Below, piece after piece: positions 1 through 7,601 of a stretch of 64,000 nucleotides of DNA. Made by a program: the position numbers and the translations under genes. The notes beneath the pieces are model-generated. The model was not told the DNA's origin. It saw only the letters and a list, made by a program, of their open reading frames with translations, and made no database searches. Source of the stretch: Hymenobacter norwichensis DSM 15439 (GTDB lineage Bacteria > Bacteroidota > Bacteroidia > Cytophagales > Hymenobacteraceae); NCBI RefSeq assembly GCF_000420705.1, contig NZ_ATVL01000011.1, positions 310,001 to 374,000 on the forward strand. Reading direction: 5' to 3'. Position 1 is the stretch's first letter; each line of letters begins with the position of its first letter.

Positions 1-141
1 CAGAATCCGTTGGGCTTGGTATGGCCCTGCCACCGCATCATTGGGGCCAGCGGCCAGCTAACTGGCTACGCCGGCGGCCTGTGGCGCAAAAAGTGGCTTC
101 TTGAGTTTGAGCAACCCACCGCACAGGCGTCTTTGTGGTGA
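1..141 (+). CDS. ogt: Methylated-DNA--protein-cysteine methyltransferase, 3' end (partial)
   Basis: The first 47 codons of the window, read in frame 1, end at a TGA at 139-141 and form the C-terminus of an O6-alkylguanine-DNA alkyltransferase. The active-site PCHR motif is visible (acceptor cysteine about residue 10 of the fragment), preceded by NPLGLVW and followed by the family's IIGASGQLTGYAGGLWRKKWLLE-type tail (quoted in part: GQLTGYAGGLWRKKWLL). The enzyme repairs O6-alkylguanine by moving the alkyl group to its own cysteine. The 5' part lies outside the window, so length and start cannot be judged. The stop codon runs straight into an inverted repeat. Confidence 0.9.
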   Translation, partial: QNPLGLVWPCHRIIGASGQLTGYAGGLWRKKWLLEFEQPTAQASLW

Positions 142-143
142 GC

Positions 144-285
144 GGTGAGATGGTGAAAGTAGAACGTCATGCAGAGGCAAACCCGGAGTATATTGCCTAC
201 TAAAACTGATTATTACTTCAACATCACTATGTAAGATGCTTCGGCTGTGCCTCTGCATGACGGCCTTGTGTCATTTCACCATTTT
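144..285. repeat. Intergenic inverted repeat (element A), nested, REP-like core
   Basis: A perfect 15-bp inner stem (165-179 with 248-262, CGTCATGCAGAGGCA) encloses a loop of about 68 nt. An outer pair, ATGGTGAAA (150-158) with TTTCACCAT (274-282), lies outside it. The outer right arm overlaps the last codons of the convergent hydrolase gene (K-M-V-K-stop). The CATGCAGAG...AGATGCTTCGG core looks like a dispersed REP-type sequence, but there is no second copy in the window. Confidence 0.6.
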
Positions 286-1149
286 CAATAGTTCCTGGTA
301 AATCACGTTGTCTTTCCAGTACAGCTGCAACACCATGGGTGCGTGCTTTTTACCGGGTAGTACCGTGAACTTAGGCGGGTGACCGAGGCTAGTTAGTCTC
401 TGCTCGAATTTGCGGCTGCTGTTGCGGATAGATGGGTAGGTTTCGCCCCCAATGAAGATCAGAAAAGGAGGGGCGGCAGCCGTAACATGGTATAGCGCCG
501 ATACATCCTTCCAGACTTCCGGCTGCTTGCCGTAAGGGATGAGGTATTGCGCGTCGTTGGGGTACTCCAACTTGGTGAGGTAGTCAAACATATCAAGGCC
601 GGCCGGGTCGTCGAGGATAGCGCCTTTGATGGGGTTCTGCGCCAAGCCGCGCCGCGCAAACAGGCGATTGTCGGTAGCCAGCAACGCCGCCAGGCCGCCC
701 CCGGCCGAGTGGCCCATCATAAACAGCCGCTGTGGGTCGCCGCCGTATTCTTGAGCGTGCTCAGTGACCCAAACGACGGCGCGGGCGCAGTCGTCGGCCA
801 TAGCGGGTACTTCCACTTTCGGAGAGAGTCGGTAGTTGATAACCACGGCCACTACCCCTTGCTTGGCCAGCCGCCGACCTACAAACGAGTAGAAATTCTT
901 GTTGCCGCTGTTCCAACTGCCGCCATGTATAAACACCACTATGGGATACGGTGCTGTGGATTTCTTGCGCGGAGCATATACATCCAGCAAATGCCGTTCG
1001 GCGTCGAACGTAGGGTCGGTGGCGGGCACGTAGGCTACATCCTGAGTGCGGCGACTAGGGCGGGCAGTGGCATATTCGTTGGCTACTACCAGCAGCAACG
1101 GTAGCACGAGCAAGGCTGGCGCAAGCAGCCAGCGGCGAGAAAACAGCAT
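271..1149 (-). CDS. Secreted or anchored alpha/beta hydrolase (esterase/lipase, BD-FAE-like)
   Basis: A 292-residue alpha/beta hydrolase of the carboxylesterase/acetylesterase type. The N-terminus (residues 1-25) is a hydrophobic signal or anchor sequence. HGGSWNSG (about residues 75-82) is the HGG oxyanion-hole motif, and GHSAGGG around residue 146 is the nucleophile elbow with the catalytic serine. A late DDP and GKKHAPM probably supply the acid and histidine. Substrate cannot be deduced; homologues deacylate carbohydrate esters or short-chain esters. The gene is convergent with the ogt fragment and divergent from the TPR gene. Its last codons (KMVK-stop) are written by the GTGAAA repeat word of element A. 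Confidence 0.85.
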   Translation of the reverse strand: MLFSRRWLLAPALLVLPLLLVVANEYATARPSRRTQDVAYVPATDPTFDAERHLLDVYAPRKKSTAPYPIVVFIHGGSWNSGNKNFYSFVGRRLAKQGVVAVVINYRLSPKVEVPAMADDCARAVVWVTEHAQEYGGDPQRLFMMGHSAGGGLAALLATDNRLFARRGLAQNPIKGAILDDPAGLDMFDYLTKLEYPNDAQYLIPYGKQPEVWKDVSALYHVTAAAPPFLIFIGGETYPSIRNSSRKFEQRLTSLGHPPKFTVLPGKKHAPMVLQLYWKDNVIYQELLKMVK

Positions 1150-1361
1150 ATAAACAATAAAAAAACGGCCCCTTGATTAGCCGCGCTTCACACCTACGCA
1201 TCATTGCTGCTACCGGATGGGTTGGAGGCTGGCAAAGCATAAGTTGCTGTGAAAACCTTGCACACCACAACGCCCGTTCGGAACGTTATATTTGTCGGAA
1301 CCCATGGTGGCCGCAGTGCTAGTGGCTGGGTGTTTTCGTTTTTTTGTACCCGTTTGCTCAC

Positions 1362-2081
1362 ATGAAATACCCACTGTACGTGGCCCTCGGGCTGCTCACC
1401 TTATTCACCCTGCCCGCTGAGGCGCAGCGCAAAACTAAAATCAAGGCGAAAGGCGACGTGGCCGTAAGTGCCGCCAACCGGCTCCAACCATTATTCGGAG
1501 GCATTTCACCCGCCCAGGCGGAGGGGGTGGTTGGCGCAGCGTTTTTGGCTGATGTGCAGCGTAGCTTCGCCTCCAAGGAAGAAGCTAGCCGCTTTTTTTC
1601 CACTAAAGCTTACGAATACCTCACCGAGGGTAAGCCTGATACGGCCATCTACCGCTTCAACCTGGCTTGGTTGCTCAACCCCAAAAACGCCGACGTGTAC
1701 CGCGGCCTGGGCGTTATCAGCAGCCGCAACCCCACCCCCGACGAATCCATTAACCTGCTCAACCAAGGCCTGGCACTGGCTCCCAACGACGCCCTGATTC
1801 TCAGTGACCTAGGCAGCAGCTACCTGATTCGATACGAGCAAACCAAGAAGAAAAAAGACCTGACTACCGGCCACGACTACCTGCAAAAAGCCGCCGCTGC
1901 CGACCCCAACAATGCTGTAGCCTGGCAGCAATTGGGCCGGGCGTATTTCTTGCAGGAGGATTACACCAAAGCCTGGGAAGCCATTCACAAAGGCGGCAGC
2001 CTCAACGTATCCAGCATCGATTTCGATTTCTTGAGTGAGCTGATTGCCAAAATGCCCGATCCCCAGGGAATGTTCAAGTAG
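1362..2081 (+). CDS. Secreted TPR-repeat protein
   Basis: The ATG at 1362 opens a typical signal peptide (KYPLYVALGLLTLFTLPAEA, cleavage after AEA). An in-frame TTG six codons upstream is less likely. The mature protein of about 220 residues contains at least three tetratricopeptide repeats (around residues 75-215) with the pattern of aromatic and alanine positions seen in DTAIYRFNLAWLLNP and AVAWQQLGRAYFLQEDYTKA. Such proteins act as periplasmic scaffolds; no enzyme motif is present. It is followed closely by an outer-membrane beta-barrel gene, with hairpin element B bridging the 99-nt gap, so the two may be co-transcribed. No specific function is assignable. Confidence 0.8.
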   Translation: MKYPLYVALGLLTLFTLPAEAQRKTKIKAKGDVAVSAANRLQPLFGGISPAQAEGVVGAAFLADVQRSFASKEEASRFFSTKAYEYLTEGKPDTAIYRFNLAWLLNPKNADVYRGLGVISSRNPTPDESINLLNQGLALAPNDALILSDLGSSYLIRYEQTKKKKDLTTGHDYLQKAAAADPNNAVAWQQLGRAYFLQEDYTKAWEAIHKGGSLNVSSIDFDFLSELIAKMPDPQGMFK

Positions 2082-2086
2082 GAAAT

Positions 2087-2165
2087 AGGTAATTAGGTAG
2101 TGAGGTTGATATTCTGCTTCCCACTCGCTACTGCGTAAACTTCTCACCTCCTCACCCAATCACCT
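2087..2165. repeat. Stop-to-start inverted repeat (element B)
   Basis: Arms 2087-2106 and 2146-2165 are complementary at about 15 of 20 positions. Both are built from a degenerate AGGTNATT/GGTGAGG word. The left arm starts 5 nt after the TPR stop codon and the right arm ends 15 nt before the GTG start of the next gene. Confidence 0.6.
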
Positions 2166-2180
2166 TTTACTGTAAACTGA

Positions 2181-2918
2181 GTGAAGTTTTCCCAGCTAAT
2201 TTTTTCTGCTCTTGCAGGCCTCACCCTTGCACATACTGCCACCGCTCAAGATAGGCCGGAGCGCCGCCGCAAACATTATGATGGCCAAGCACGCGCTTAT
2301 CACCGAGGGCCAGTGCGTTTCACGGCTGGCGGTGGGGCGGCTTTTTACAGCGGGGACTTAGGCAGCAGCCTCTCCGAGAATTTTGTGGGCGGTAGCTTTA
2401 GCCTGGGAATGGTGTATCTGCTACGGCCGCACTGGGTGATTGGGGCCGAGGGCACGTATTTCCAGATTGGCGCCAAAGACCAGCTGCCTGAGCGGGGCTA
2501 TGCCTTCCGTGGGCGCAATGCGAGTGGCGTTACGTTCTTGCGGTATGAGTTGCTGCGCGACGAAGGTGCATATGCTAACCGCAAAAAGGCTCCAGCCTTG
2601 GTGAAGCCTTACATAAAAGCCGGTGCCGGCTTATTGCTCTACAACCCCAAATCGTACCGCGGTACCACCCGCCCCGACGAGCGAACCGTGTTCCTGAACC
2701 CTGAACGCAACGACTACCCCGCTCTAGCTGTAGTGGCTCCGGTGGGCCTGGGTGTGGTGCTGCGGCTTTCGCCTAAACTGAATGCCACATTGGAGGGGGC
2801 GTACTACTTTACCACCACCGACCACCTCGACGACATCAGCACCCGTGCTAACCCCAGCCAGAACGACGGATACGGTATTGCCGAACTGAAACTGGAATAC
2901 GCTCCCTGGGGCCGTTAA
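2181..2918 (+). CDS. Outer-membrane beta-barrel protein
   Basis: A 245-residue protein starting at GTG. It has a signal peptide (FSQLIFSALAGLTLAHTATA) and then alternating hydrophobic/polar strands rich in G, Y and F with aromatic girdles (VRFTAGGGAAFYSGDLG, GVGLVLRLSPKLNATLEGAYYF-like segments), typical of small 8-strand porin/OmpW/PorT-like barrels of Bacteroidota. It probably sits in the outer membrane; no transport substrate can be named. It lies directly downstream of the TPR protein and converges on the M4 protease gene across a long perfect hairpin. Confidence 0.75.
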   Translation: MKFSQLIFSALAGLTLAHTATAQDRPERRRKHYDGQARAYHRGPVRFTAGGGAAFYSGDLGSSLSENFVGGSFSLGMVYLLRPHWVIGAEGTYFQIGAKDQLPERGYAFRGRNASGVTFLRYELLRDEGAYANRKKAPALVKPYIKAGAGLLLYNPKSYRGTTRPDERTVFLNPERNDYPALAVVAPVGLGVVLRLSPKLNATLEGAYYFTTTDHLDDISTRANPSQNDGYGIAELKLEYAPWGR

Positions 2919-2927
2919 GCGCAACTG

Positions 2928-2999
2928 CTTCCCTACCGTAGCTACATAAAAAAGGCCCGTCGGAAGACGGGCCTTTTTTATGTAGCTACGGTAGGGAAG
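2928..2999. terminator. Bidirectional terminator, perfect 34-bp stem
   Basis: Positions 2928-2961 and 2966-2999 are perfect reverse complements with a 4-nt loop (GGAA). The stem contains an A6/T6 tract next to a GC-rich apex, so it can terminate transcription in both directions. It fills the gap between two convergent genes. Confidence 0.9.
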
Positions 3000-3017
3000 T
3001 GCCAGAAGCTTGAAGGG

Positions 3018-5468
3018 CTACTGCTTCACGAAGCGCTGGTGGAACACCTTCTGGCCATCGGTGGCAGTGAGGGTATAGATGCCTTTCGCCAAGGTGGCAA
3101 CGTTTAGCTGATTGCCTTCCACTTGTACACCAAGCACTTTCACGCCCCGCAAATCGGTTACCGTTACCGAGGTAATGGCAATGTTGTTGGGCATGGTAAG
3201 GCGCAGTACGTCGGTGGCTGGGTTGGGGTACAGCTCCAGGTTTTGGGTGGTAGTTTGAGTGAGCAAACCCATGTTGCCACCGTTAGCAGAACCAGTTTCC
3301 GCAACGGCTGCCCCGCCCGAGATGGTGATGCTGTAATCTTCGGTTTCGCCGTAGCTATAAGAGCCGCAGCTGGTGGTGGCCGCGTTGTCGCTCATCAGAA
3401 CCCGCATGCGGGTTTTGCCGGTTTTGGCCGTAGCGGGCACCGTGAAGGTGCTGCTGAGCGTAGCCGCGCTGCTGCTGCTGCCACTCACCACGGTTTCGCT
3501 GGCATCAGAGAAGTCACCGTCCTGGTTATAGTCGATGAAAATTTTCCAGTACTCGGTGTAAGCCGTGCTAGTGAAGCCCGCCGAGAAGTTGATGGTTTGC
3601 GAAGTGCCGGCCGTTACGTTGGCGTTCAGGGCCGTGCCATCGTAGTAGCCCGCGTCTTTGCTGGAAGTGCGGTTGATGCCACCGAGGCTCACCAGATCAA
3701 TCCATTCGTAGCTGACGTTGGTGCCTTTGCTGGTGCAGTACGCAACCGTAGTAGGTGGCGGGGTGGTAGTGCCACCGCCAGCCGCAGCGCCTACGCCCAC
3801 GGCGTACCAGGCGTTGGTTACGGCTGTTACCTGCGCCGAACCTGCACCATACAGGTCAGTAGCGGCCTGGATGGAATAGGTGCGTGTCGCTGCGTAGTTA
3901 GACGAGGCCGTGAGGTACACGCTTTCGGTGCGGTAGGCAATTTTGGCGGCGGCATCAATCCCGATGCCGGTTACGCTGTAGGCGCTGCCGATGTCGTTGG
4001 TGCCGGTTTTGCCCACGCTCAGGATGTAGAACCAGTGGTTGAGTACGCCGCTGTTGGTGTGCACGCCGCCGTTGTCGCCGGTGCCGCTGTACCAGCTGGT
4101 GCCTTTGTAGGTATCGGGCTGGCCTTCGGCATTTGGGTTACTCATTGAGCGGAGCGAAGGCCGCACTTTGTCGATGTCCTCGCCAATCAGCCAGGTTGCC
4201 TTGTTGGGGTCCTTGTAATACTCCACGGCCGCGCCCCAGATATCGGAGAAGCCCTCGTTCAGAGCACCCGATTCGTTGGAATACGTGAGGTTGGCGGTGC
4301 TGGAGCACACGGCGTGCCCGATTTCGTGGGCGCATACGTCCAGCGAGGTCAAGGGGTCGAAGCGGGTGTACCCGTCGCCGTAGGTCATTACCGAGCCGTT
4401 CCAGTAGGCATTTTCGTAGCCTTTACCGTCGCCGGGCGTATCATCAAAGTGCACGTAGCTCTTGATTTTAGCGCCGGCGTTGTTGTAGGAGTTGCGGGCA
4501 TGCACGTTCTTCCAGTAGTCGTACACGGCCTGGGCACCCCAGTGAGCATCCAGGGCGGCGTTATCGAAGTTGGCGTTGGCGTACTCGGTCCAGCTGTTGT
4601 CGGCGTCTACAAAGTCAACGGCGTTGGTGTAGCTGTTGCCTTTCTTGCAATTGTAAGTTTCAATACCCGAGCCACGGGTGGCTTCGCGCAAGTAATAGCC
4701 GCCAGTGGTGGTGCTGGTGGCGCTACTTTGGGTGCCCGAGTACTTGGTGGCAAACGTGCCGGTAGCTGCCGCGTGCTTGATAATGGCATCCTGCAACACC
4801 ACTTCGCCGGAGTGGGCATCTACGTACACGTAAGCGCGGCTCACTGGGCTTTGCGCGTACACATCAAATTTCCAGGCTAGCGTGGGTTTGCCGGTGCGGG
4901 CAGGGTTGGTGCTTAGCTCGTTGCGCACAATCACCAGTTCACCCTGAGGCCGGTAGGTGGCGGCCGGATTGTTTTCCTGCTGCTTCAAGCCCGCTTCCTC
5001 TGCTGGGTCTTCCCACATGTACTTCTTGGCCCCCACAAAAGAAAGGGCTCGTTGCAGGGCGGCTTTGGCGTCCACGGAAGGCATTACGCTCAAGTTGCTG
5101 ATGCGCTCCACTTGGCCGCTCATGCTTTCCACTTTGCCTTGTTTGGCGTGCAGCGTGTAGGTGGCGTGCTCTACCTTGATGCCTTTGTAGTATTGGGTAT
5201 ACTTTTCATGGGCAAAGCCTAGTTTGTCGAGTTCGGTGCGGGCGCGCAGCATCTGGTCGTCGTTGCTGAGCTGGAGCTGCTCCACAAATGCCTGCCGGGC
5301 TTGGCTAAGCGTGTAAGCGGGAGCTTCCGCCCGAAACTGGACGAGGGCCGGTGTGCCATCTTCGGCCATGAATTTTTTGGCAGCTTTGGTGGCATCCTGG
5401 GCAAAAGCCGATGAGCCAGGCAGCGCGCCCATTAAAAGGAGCGCTGCTACAGGGTACTTTTTTAACAT
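3018..5468 (-). CDS. Secreted M4 (thermolysin-like) metalloprotease with type IX sorting domain
   Basis: An 816-residue zinc endopeptidase made as a preproprotein. The signal peptide is about residues 1-24, followed by an FTP/PepSY-type propeptide (about 30-220) and the M4 catalytic region with HEIGH at 381-385. Two zinc histidines (381, 385), the catalytic Glu382 and the third ligand Glu405 in NEGFSD match the thermolysin spacing. The M4 C-terminal helical domain runs to about 565. A GEVIT-type beta domain (about 575-715, ending ETEDYSI) follows, then a type IX sorting domain at the end (LYPNPATD...GIYTLTAT...FVKQ) that routes it across the outer membrane. A degradative secreted protease is the likely role. 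It has a 256-bp AT-rich upstream region shared with the divergent SDR gene. Confidence 0.93.
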   Translation of the reverse strand: MLKKYPVAALLLMGALPGSSAFAQDATKAAKKFMAEDGTPALVQFRAEAPAYTLSQARQAFVEQLQLSNDDQMLRARTELDKLGFAHEKYTQYYKGIKVEHATYTLHAKQGKVESMSGQVERISNLSVMPSVDAKAALQRALSFVGAKKYMWEDPAEEAGLKQQENNPAATYRPQGELVIVRNELSTNPARTGKPTLAWKFDVYAQSPVSRAYVYVDAHSGEVVLQDAIIKHAAATGTFATKYSGTQSSATSTTTGGYYLREATRGSGIETYNCKKGNSYTNAVDFVDADNSWTEYANANFDNAALDAHWGAQAVYDYWKNVHARNSYNNAGAKIKSYVHFDDTPGDGKGYENAYWNGSVMTYGDGYTRFDPLTSLDVCAHEIGHAVCSSTANLTYSNESGALNEGFSDIWGAAVEYYKDPNKATWLIGEDIDKVRPSLRSMSNPNAEGQPDTYKGTSWYSGTGDNGGVHTNSGVLNHWFYILSVGKTGTNDIGSAYSVTGIGIDAAAKIAYRTESVYLTASSNYAATRTYSIQAATDLYGAGSAQVTAVTNAWYAVGVGAAAGGGTTTPPPTTVAYCTSKGTNVSYEWIDLVSLGGINRTSSKDAGYYDGTALNANVTAGTSQTINFSAGFTSTAYTEYWKIFIDYNQDGDFSDASETVVSGSSSSAATLSSTFTVPATAKTGKTRMRVLMSDNAATTSCGSYSYGETEDYSITISGGAAVAETGSANGGNMGLLTQTTTQNLELYPNPATDVLRLTMPNNIAITSVTVTDLRGVKVLGVQVEGNQLNVATLAKGIYTLTATDGQKVFHQRFVKQ

Positions 5469-5724
5469 AATGAGTTGGTTGGAAAGGAAGGATAGAACGG
5501 GTGCTTACTTTTTGGTAAGCGTATAGCCAATTTACACTTTTGTCAATATGTAATCGTTTGCGTTAAAAATATATCCTATCAAGCAGTATATAATTTGAAA
5601 TATACTAATAATATAAGTGATAATTAATCTTGATTCTATTTTATTAATATAGTTTTAATGCTGATTTACTTGCTTGCAGGAGCACTGAAAGGCCATAGTT
5701 TTACACATATCTTTTCCTACCTAT

Positions 5725-6513
5725 ATGACTCAACCTTCTGCTCTTTTACAAACCCGATGGAGCCTAGCTGGTCAGCTAGCCATTGTAACGGGTGCATCCA
5801 AAGGTATTGGCGCCGCTGTGGCCGCCGAGCTGTTGGCCTTCGGAGCAACGGTACTAGCGGTGGCCCGCCAAGCTCCCGAACTGGAAGCACAGGTAGCCGC
5901 GTGGCGCGCCGCCGGCTTCGAGGCCCACGCCGTAGCCGCCGATGTTAGCCAAGAAACTGGGCGGCAGCAAGTGCTAGCAGCAGCAGCGCAGTTGGGACCG
6001 GCAGTGCATATCCTCGTCAACAATGTGGGAACCAACATCCGCAAGCCTACCATCGAGTACTCCGCGGCGGAATTTCAGCATTTGCTAGCCACCAATCTGG
6101 AGTCGGCATTTGGGCTGTGCCAAGGCGCATATCCGCAGTTACAAGCGGCCGGCAACGCCAGCATCGTTAATATTTCGTCGGTGGCTGGCCTTACGCACGT
6201 GCGCACCGGGGCCATTTACGGCATGACCAAAGCTGCCCTCAACCAACTTAGCCGCAACCTAGCTGTGGAGTGGGCCAGCGCGGGTATCCGCGTCAACACG
6301 GTGGCACCGTGGTACATCCAAACTCCGCTAGCTGAAACCGTGCTGCGCAACCCCGATTACTTGAAACAGGTGCTGGACCGCACCCCGCTCGGCCGCATTG
6401 GCGAGCCGGAGGAAGTGGCAGCGGCCGTGGCTTTCCTGTGCTTGCCTGCCGCCCGTTACATCACCGGCCAGTGCCTGAGCGTAGACGGTGGCTTCGAGGT
6501 ATTCGGCTTTTAA
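5725..6513 (+). CDS. SDR-family oxidoreductase (tropinone-reductase-like)
   Basis: A 262-residue classical short-chain dehydrogenase/reductase. TGASKGIG near residues 18-25 is the NAD(P)-binding glycine motif and NNVG is the NNAG variant. The catalytic Ser lies in NISSVAG (about 152), and Tyr165 and Lys169 are in YGMTK. The C-terminus ends in the conserved GQCLSVDGGF segment. The overall sequence resembles tropinone reductase-like and glucose 1-dehydrogenase-like SDRs, which reduce ketones or oxidise alcohols with NAD(P)H; the substrate is unknown. It stands alone with its own AT-rich upstream region, where a TATCTTTT resembling a -7 box occurs about 15 nt before the ATG. Confidence 0.88.
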   Translation: MTQPSALLQTRWSLAGQLAIVTGASKGIGAAVAAELLAFGATVLAVARQAPELEAQVAAWRAAGFEAHAVAADVSQETGRQQVLAAAAQLGPAVHILVNNVGTNIRKPTIEYSAAEFQHLLATNLESAFGLCQGAYPQLQAAGNASIVNISSVAGLTHVRTGAIYGMTKAALNQLSRNLAVEWASAGIRVNTVAPWYIQTPLAETVLRNPDYLKQVLDRTPLGRIGEPEEVAAAVAFLCLPAARYITGQCLSVDGGFEVFGF

Positions 6514-6556
6514 GCATACGTTGGCGACTGAGTGTAACCGAAGTCGGCGGCAAGGT

Positions 6557-6739
6557 TTATTTATTCCGTTCCAAATACCACCACAGCCCGCCCACAGCCA
6601 GCGTGGCCGCAGCTACTAGCGCCACGGTGGTAGTACCGCGGCCGTAGTTCACGCACGAGCAATCCGTAAACAGCGGCTGGCCATTCCAGCGAATACGGCG
6701 GCGGCAGGCAAAGCAGGGCGACACGAAGGTAGGGTTCAT
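6557..6739 (-). CDS. Small membrane protein with cysteine-rich N-terminus (hypothetical)
   Basis: A 60-codon ORF starting at the ATG at 6739. It has CxxC-type cysteines (CFACRRR and CSC) in the first half, then a single hydrophobic segment (VALVAAATLAVGGLWWYLE) and a charged end. This layout, a small metal-binding-like head plus one membrane span, is plausible for a real gene, but I do not recognise the family. The frame stays open 41 codons further upstream without a convincing start. It is convergent with the SDR gene. Confidence 0.45.
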   Translation of the reverse strand: MNPTFVSPCFACRRRIRWNGQPLFTDCSCVNYGRGTTTVALVAAATLAVGGLWWYLERNK

Positions 6740-6845
6740 AGGGCAGTTGTATAAGAGTATAGACGTTAATACCATAGTGCTCCTTTGGTAACCGTTGGGC
6801 TCGGTGGCAGCGCACCAGGCTAGGAGTAAAGCCCCCTTGCAACAC

Positions 6846-6880
6846 GAAAAAAGCCGCCCCACTTCGGGGCGGCTTTTTCC
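6846..6880 (-). terminator. Intrinsic terminator
   Basis: GCCGCCCC and GGGGCGGC arms with flanking A6 and T5 tracts around a 5-nt loop. It ends transcription of the roadblock-like gene on the minus strand. Confidence 0.8.
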
Positions 6881-6907
6881 ATCATAGGCCCGATGGCCCA
6901 GTATGCC

Positions 6908-7288
6908 TTACTTCAGCAACTCAGCGCTCTGGCGGCACACGTCGCGGGCAATTGCCAGGTTGGTGTCGCGCGAATTCACCGCCAGATAGATGAACTTCTT
7001 GCCGTCGTCGGTCAGGTTGATGAGGTGAATTTGGTTGGTGAGGGTGATGAGGATATCATCAATCTTCTCGCCTTGCAGCTTCAGGGCCGACATGGCCTTT
7101 TGCTTCTGCTTTACTACTTCGGTGTTGTAAGCAGCGGCCGTTTCGGGGTTCAAGCCGGGAGTGTTGCTGTGCGAAGCCAGGGCCATGCCCGACTGGATGT
7201 CAACTACGGCTACGGCCATCAGGCCCGGCAGCGAATCGATGATTTCTTGTACGGTCAGACCGGCGGGGGTGTTGGTAGAGTAAGCCAT
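6908..7288 (-). CDS. Roadblock/LC7-like domain protein
   Basis: A 126-residue single-domain protein from the ATG at 7288 (the frame is open further upstream but without a better start). The pattern VQEIIDSLPGLMAVAVVDIQSGMALASHS, with a later ILITLTNQIHLINL and KFIYLAVN, is the alternating alpha/beta layout of roadblock/MglB-like domains, which bind or regulate small GTPases or act as homodimeric scaffolds. No MglA-type GTPase is encoded nearby. The upstream gap separates it from the divergent hybrid kinase. The fold assignment is from pattern only. Confidence 0.65.
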   Translation of the reverse strand: MAYSTNTPAGLTVQEIIDSLPGLMAVAVVDIQSGMALASHSNTPGLNPETAAAYNTEVVKQKQKAMSALKLQGEKIDDILITLTNQIHLINLTDDGKKFIYLAVNSRDTNLAIARDVCRQSAELLK

Positions 7289-7601
7289 GATGGAAAGTTG
7301 GTAAATGTTGAAAATGAATGAGATGTAAATCGAAGTAGGCGGGTAGTTGGCGAAGCGAGTGATTTGCTTGACTCGGCAGCCCTTGTGCCCCGTTGACATT
7401 ACAAGGATAGGGCAGCGCTGAGCCGGCTGCCGGACTTTCTGCCGGATTGCCACTTTTTTGCAGTGAACGGTCGTATTTTTACAGTGAATGGAAATGCCCA
7501 GCCTTTCACCACGTGACGTATCTCTTGAGCCCTCTCAACTAAACCGGGAACCTGCTGCCGGAGCAGCATAGTTGATACTGGCCACCCTTATCCTGTTTTG
7601 C

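Noticed and set aside
547..1104. 185-codon ORF antisense to the esterase
   Set aside because: It is a mirror frame of a clear alpha/beta hydrolase and has no domain signal.
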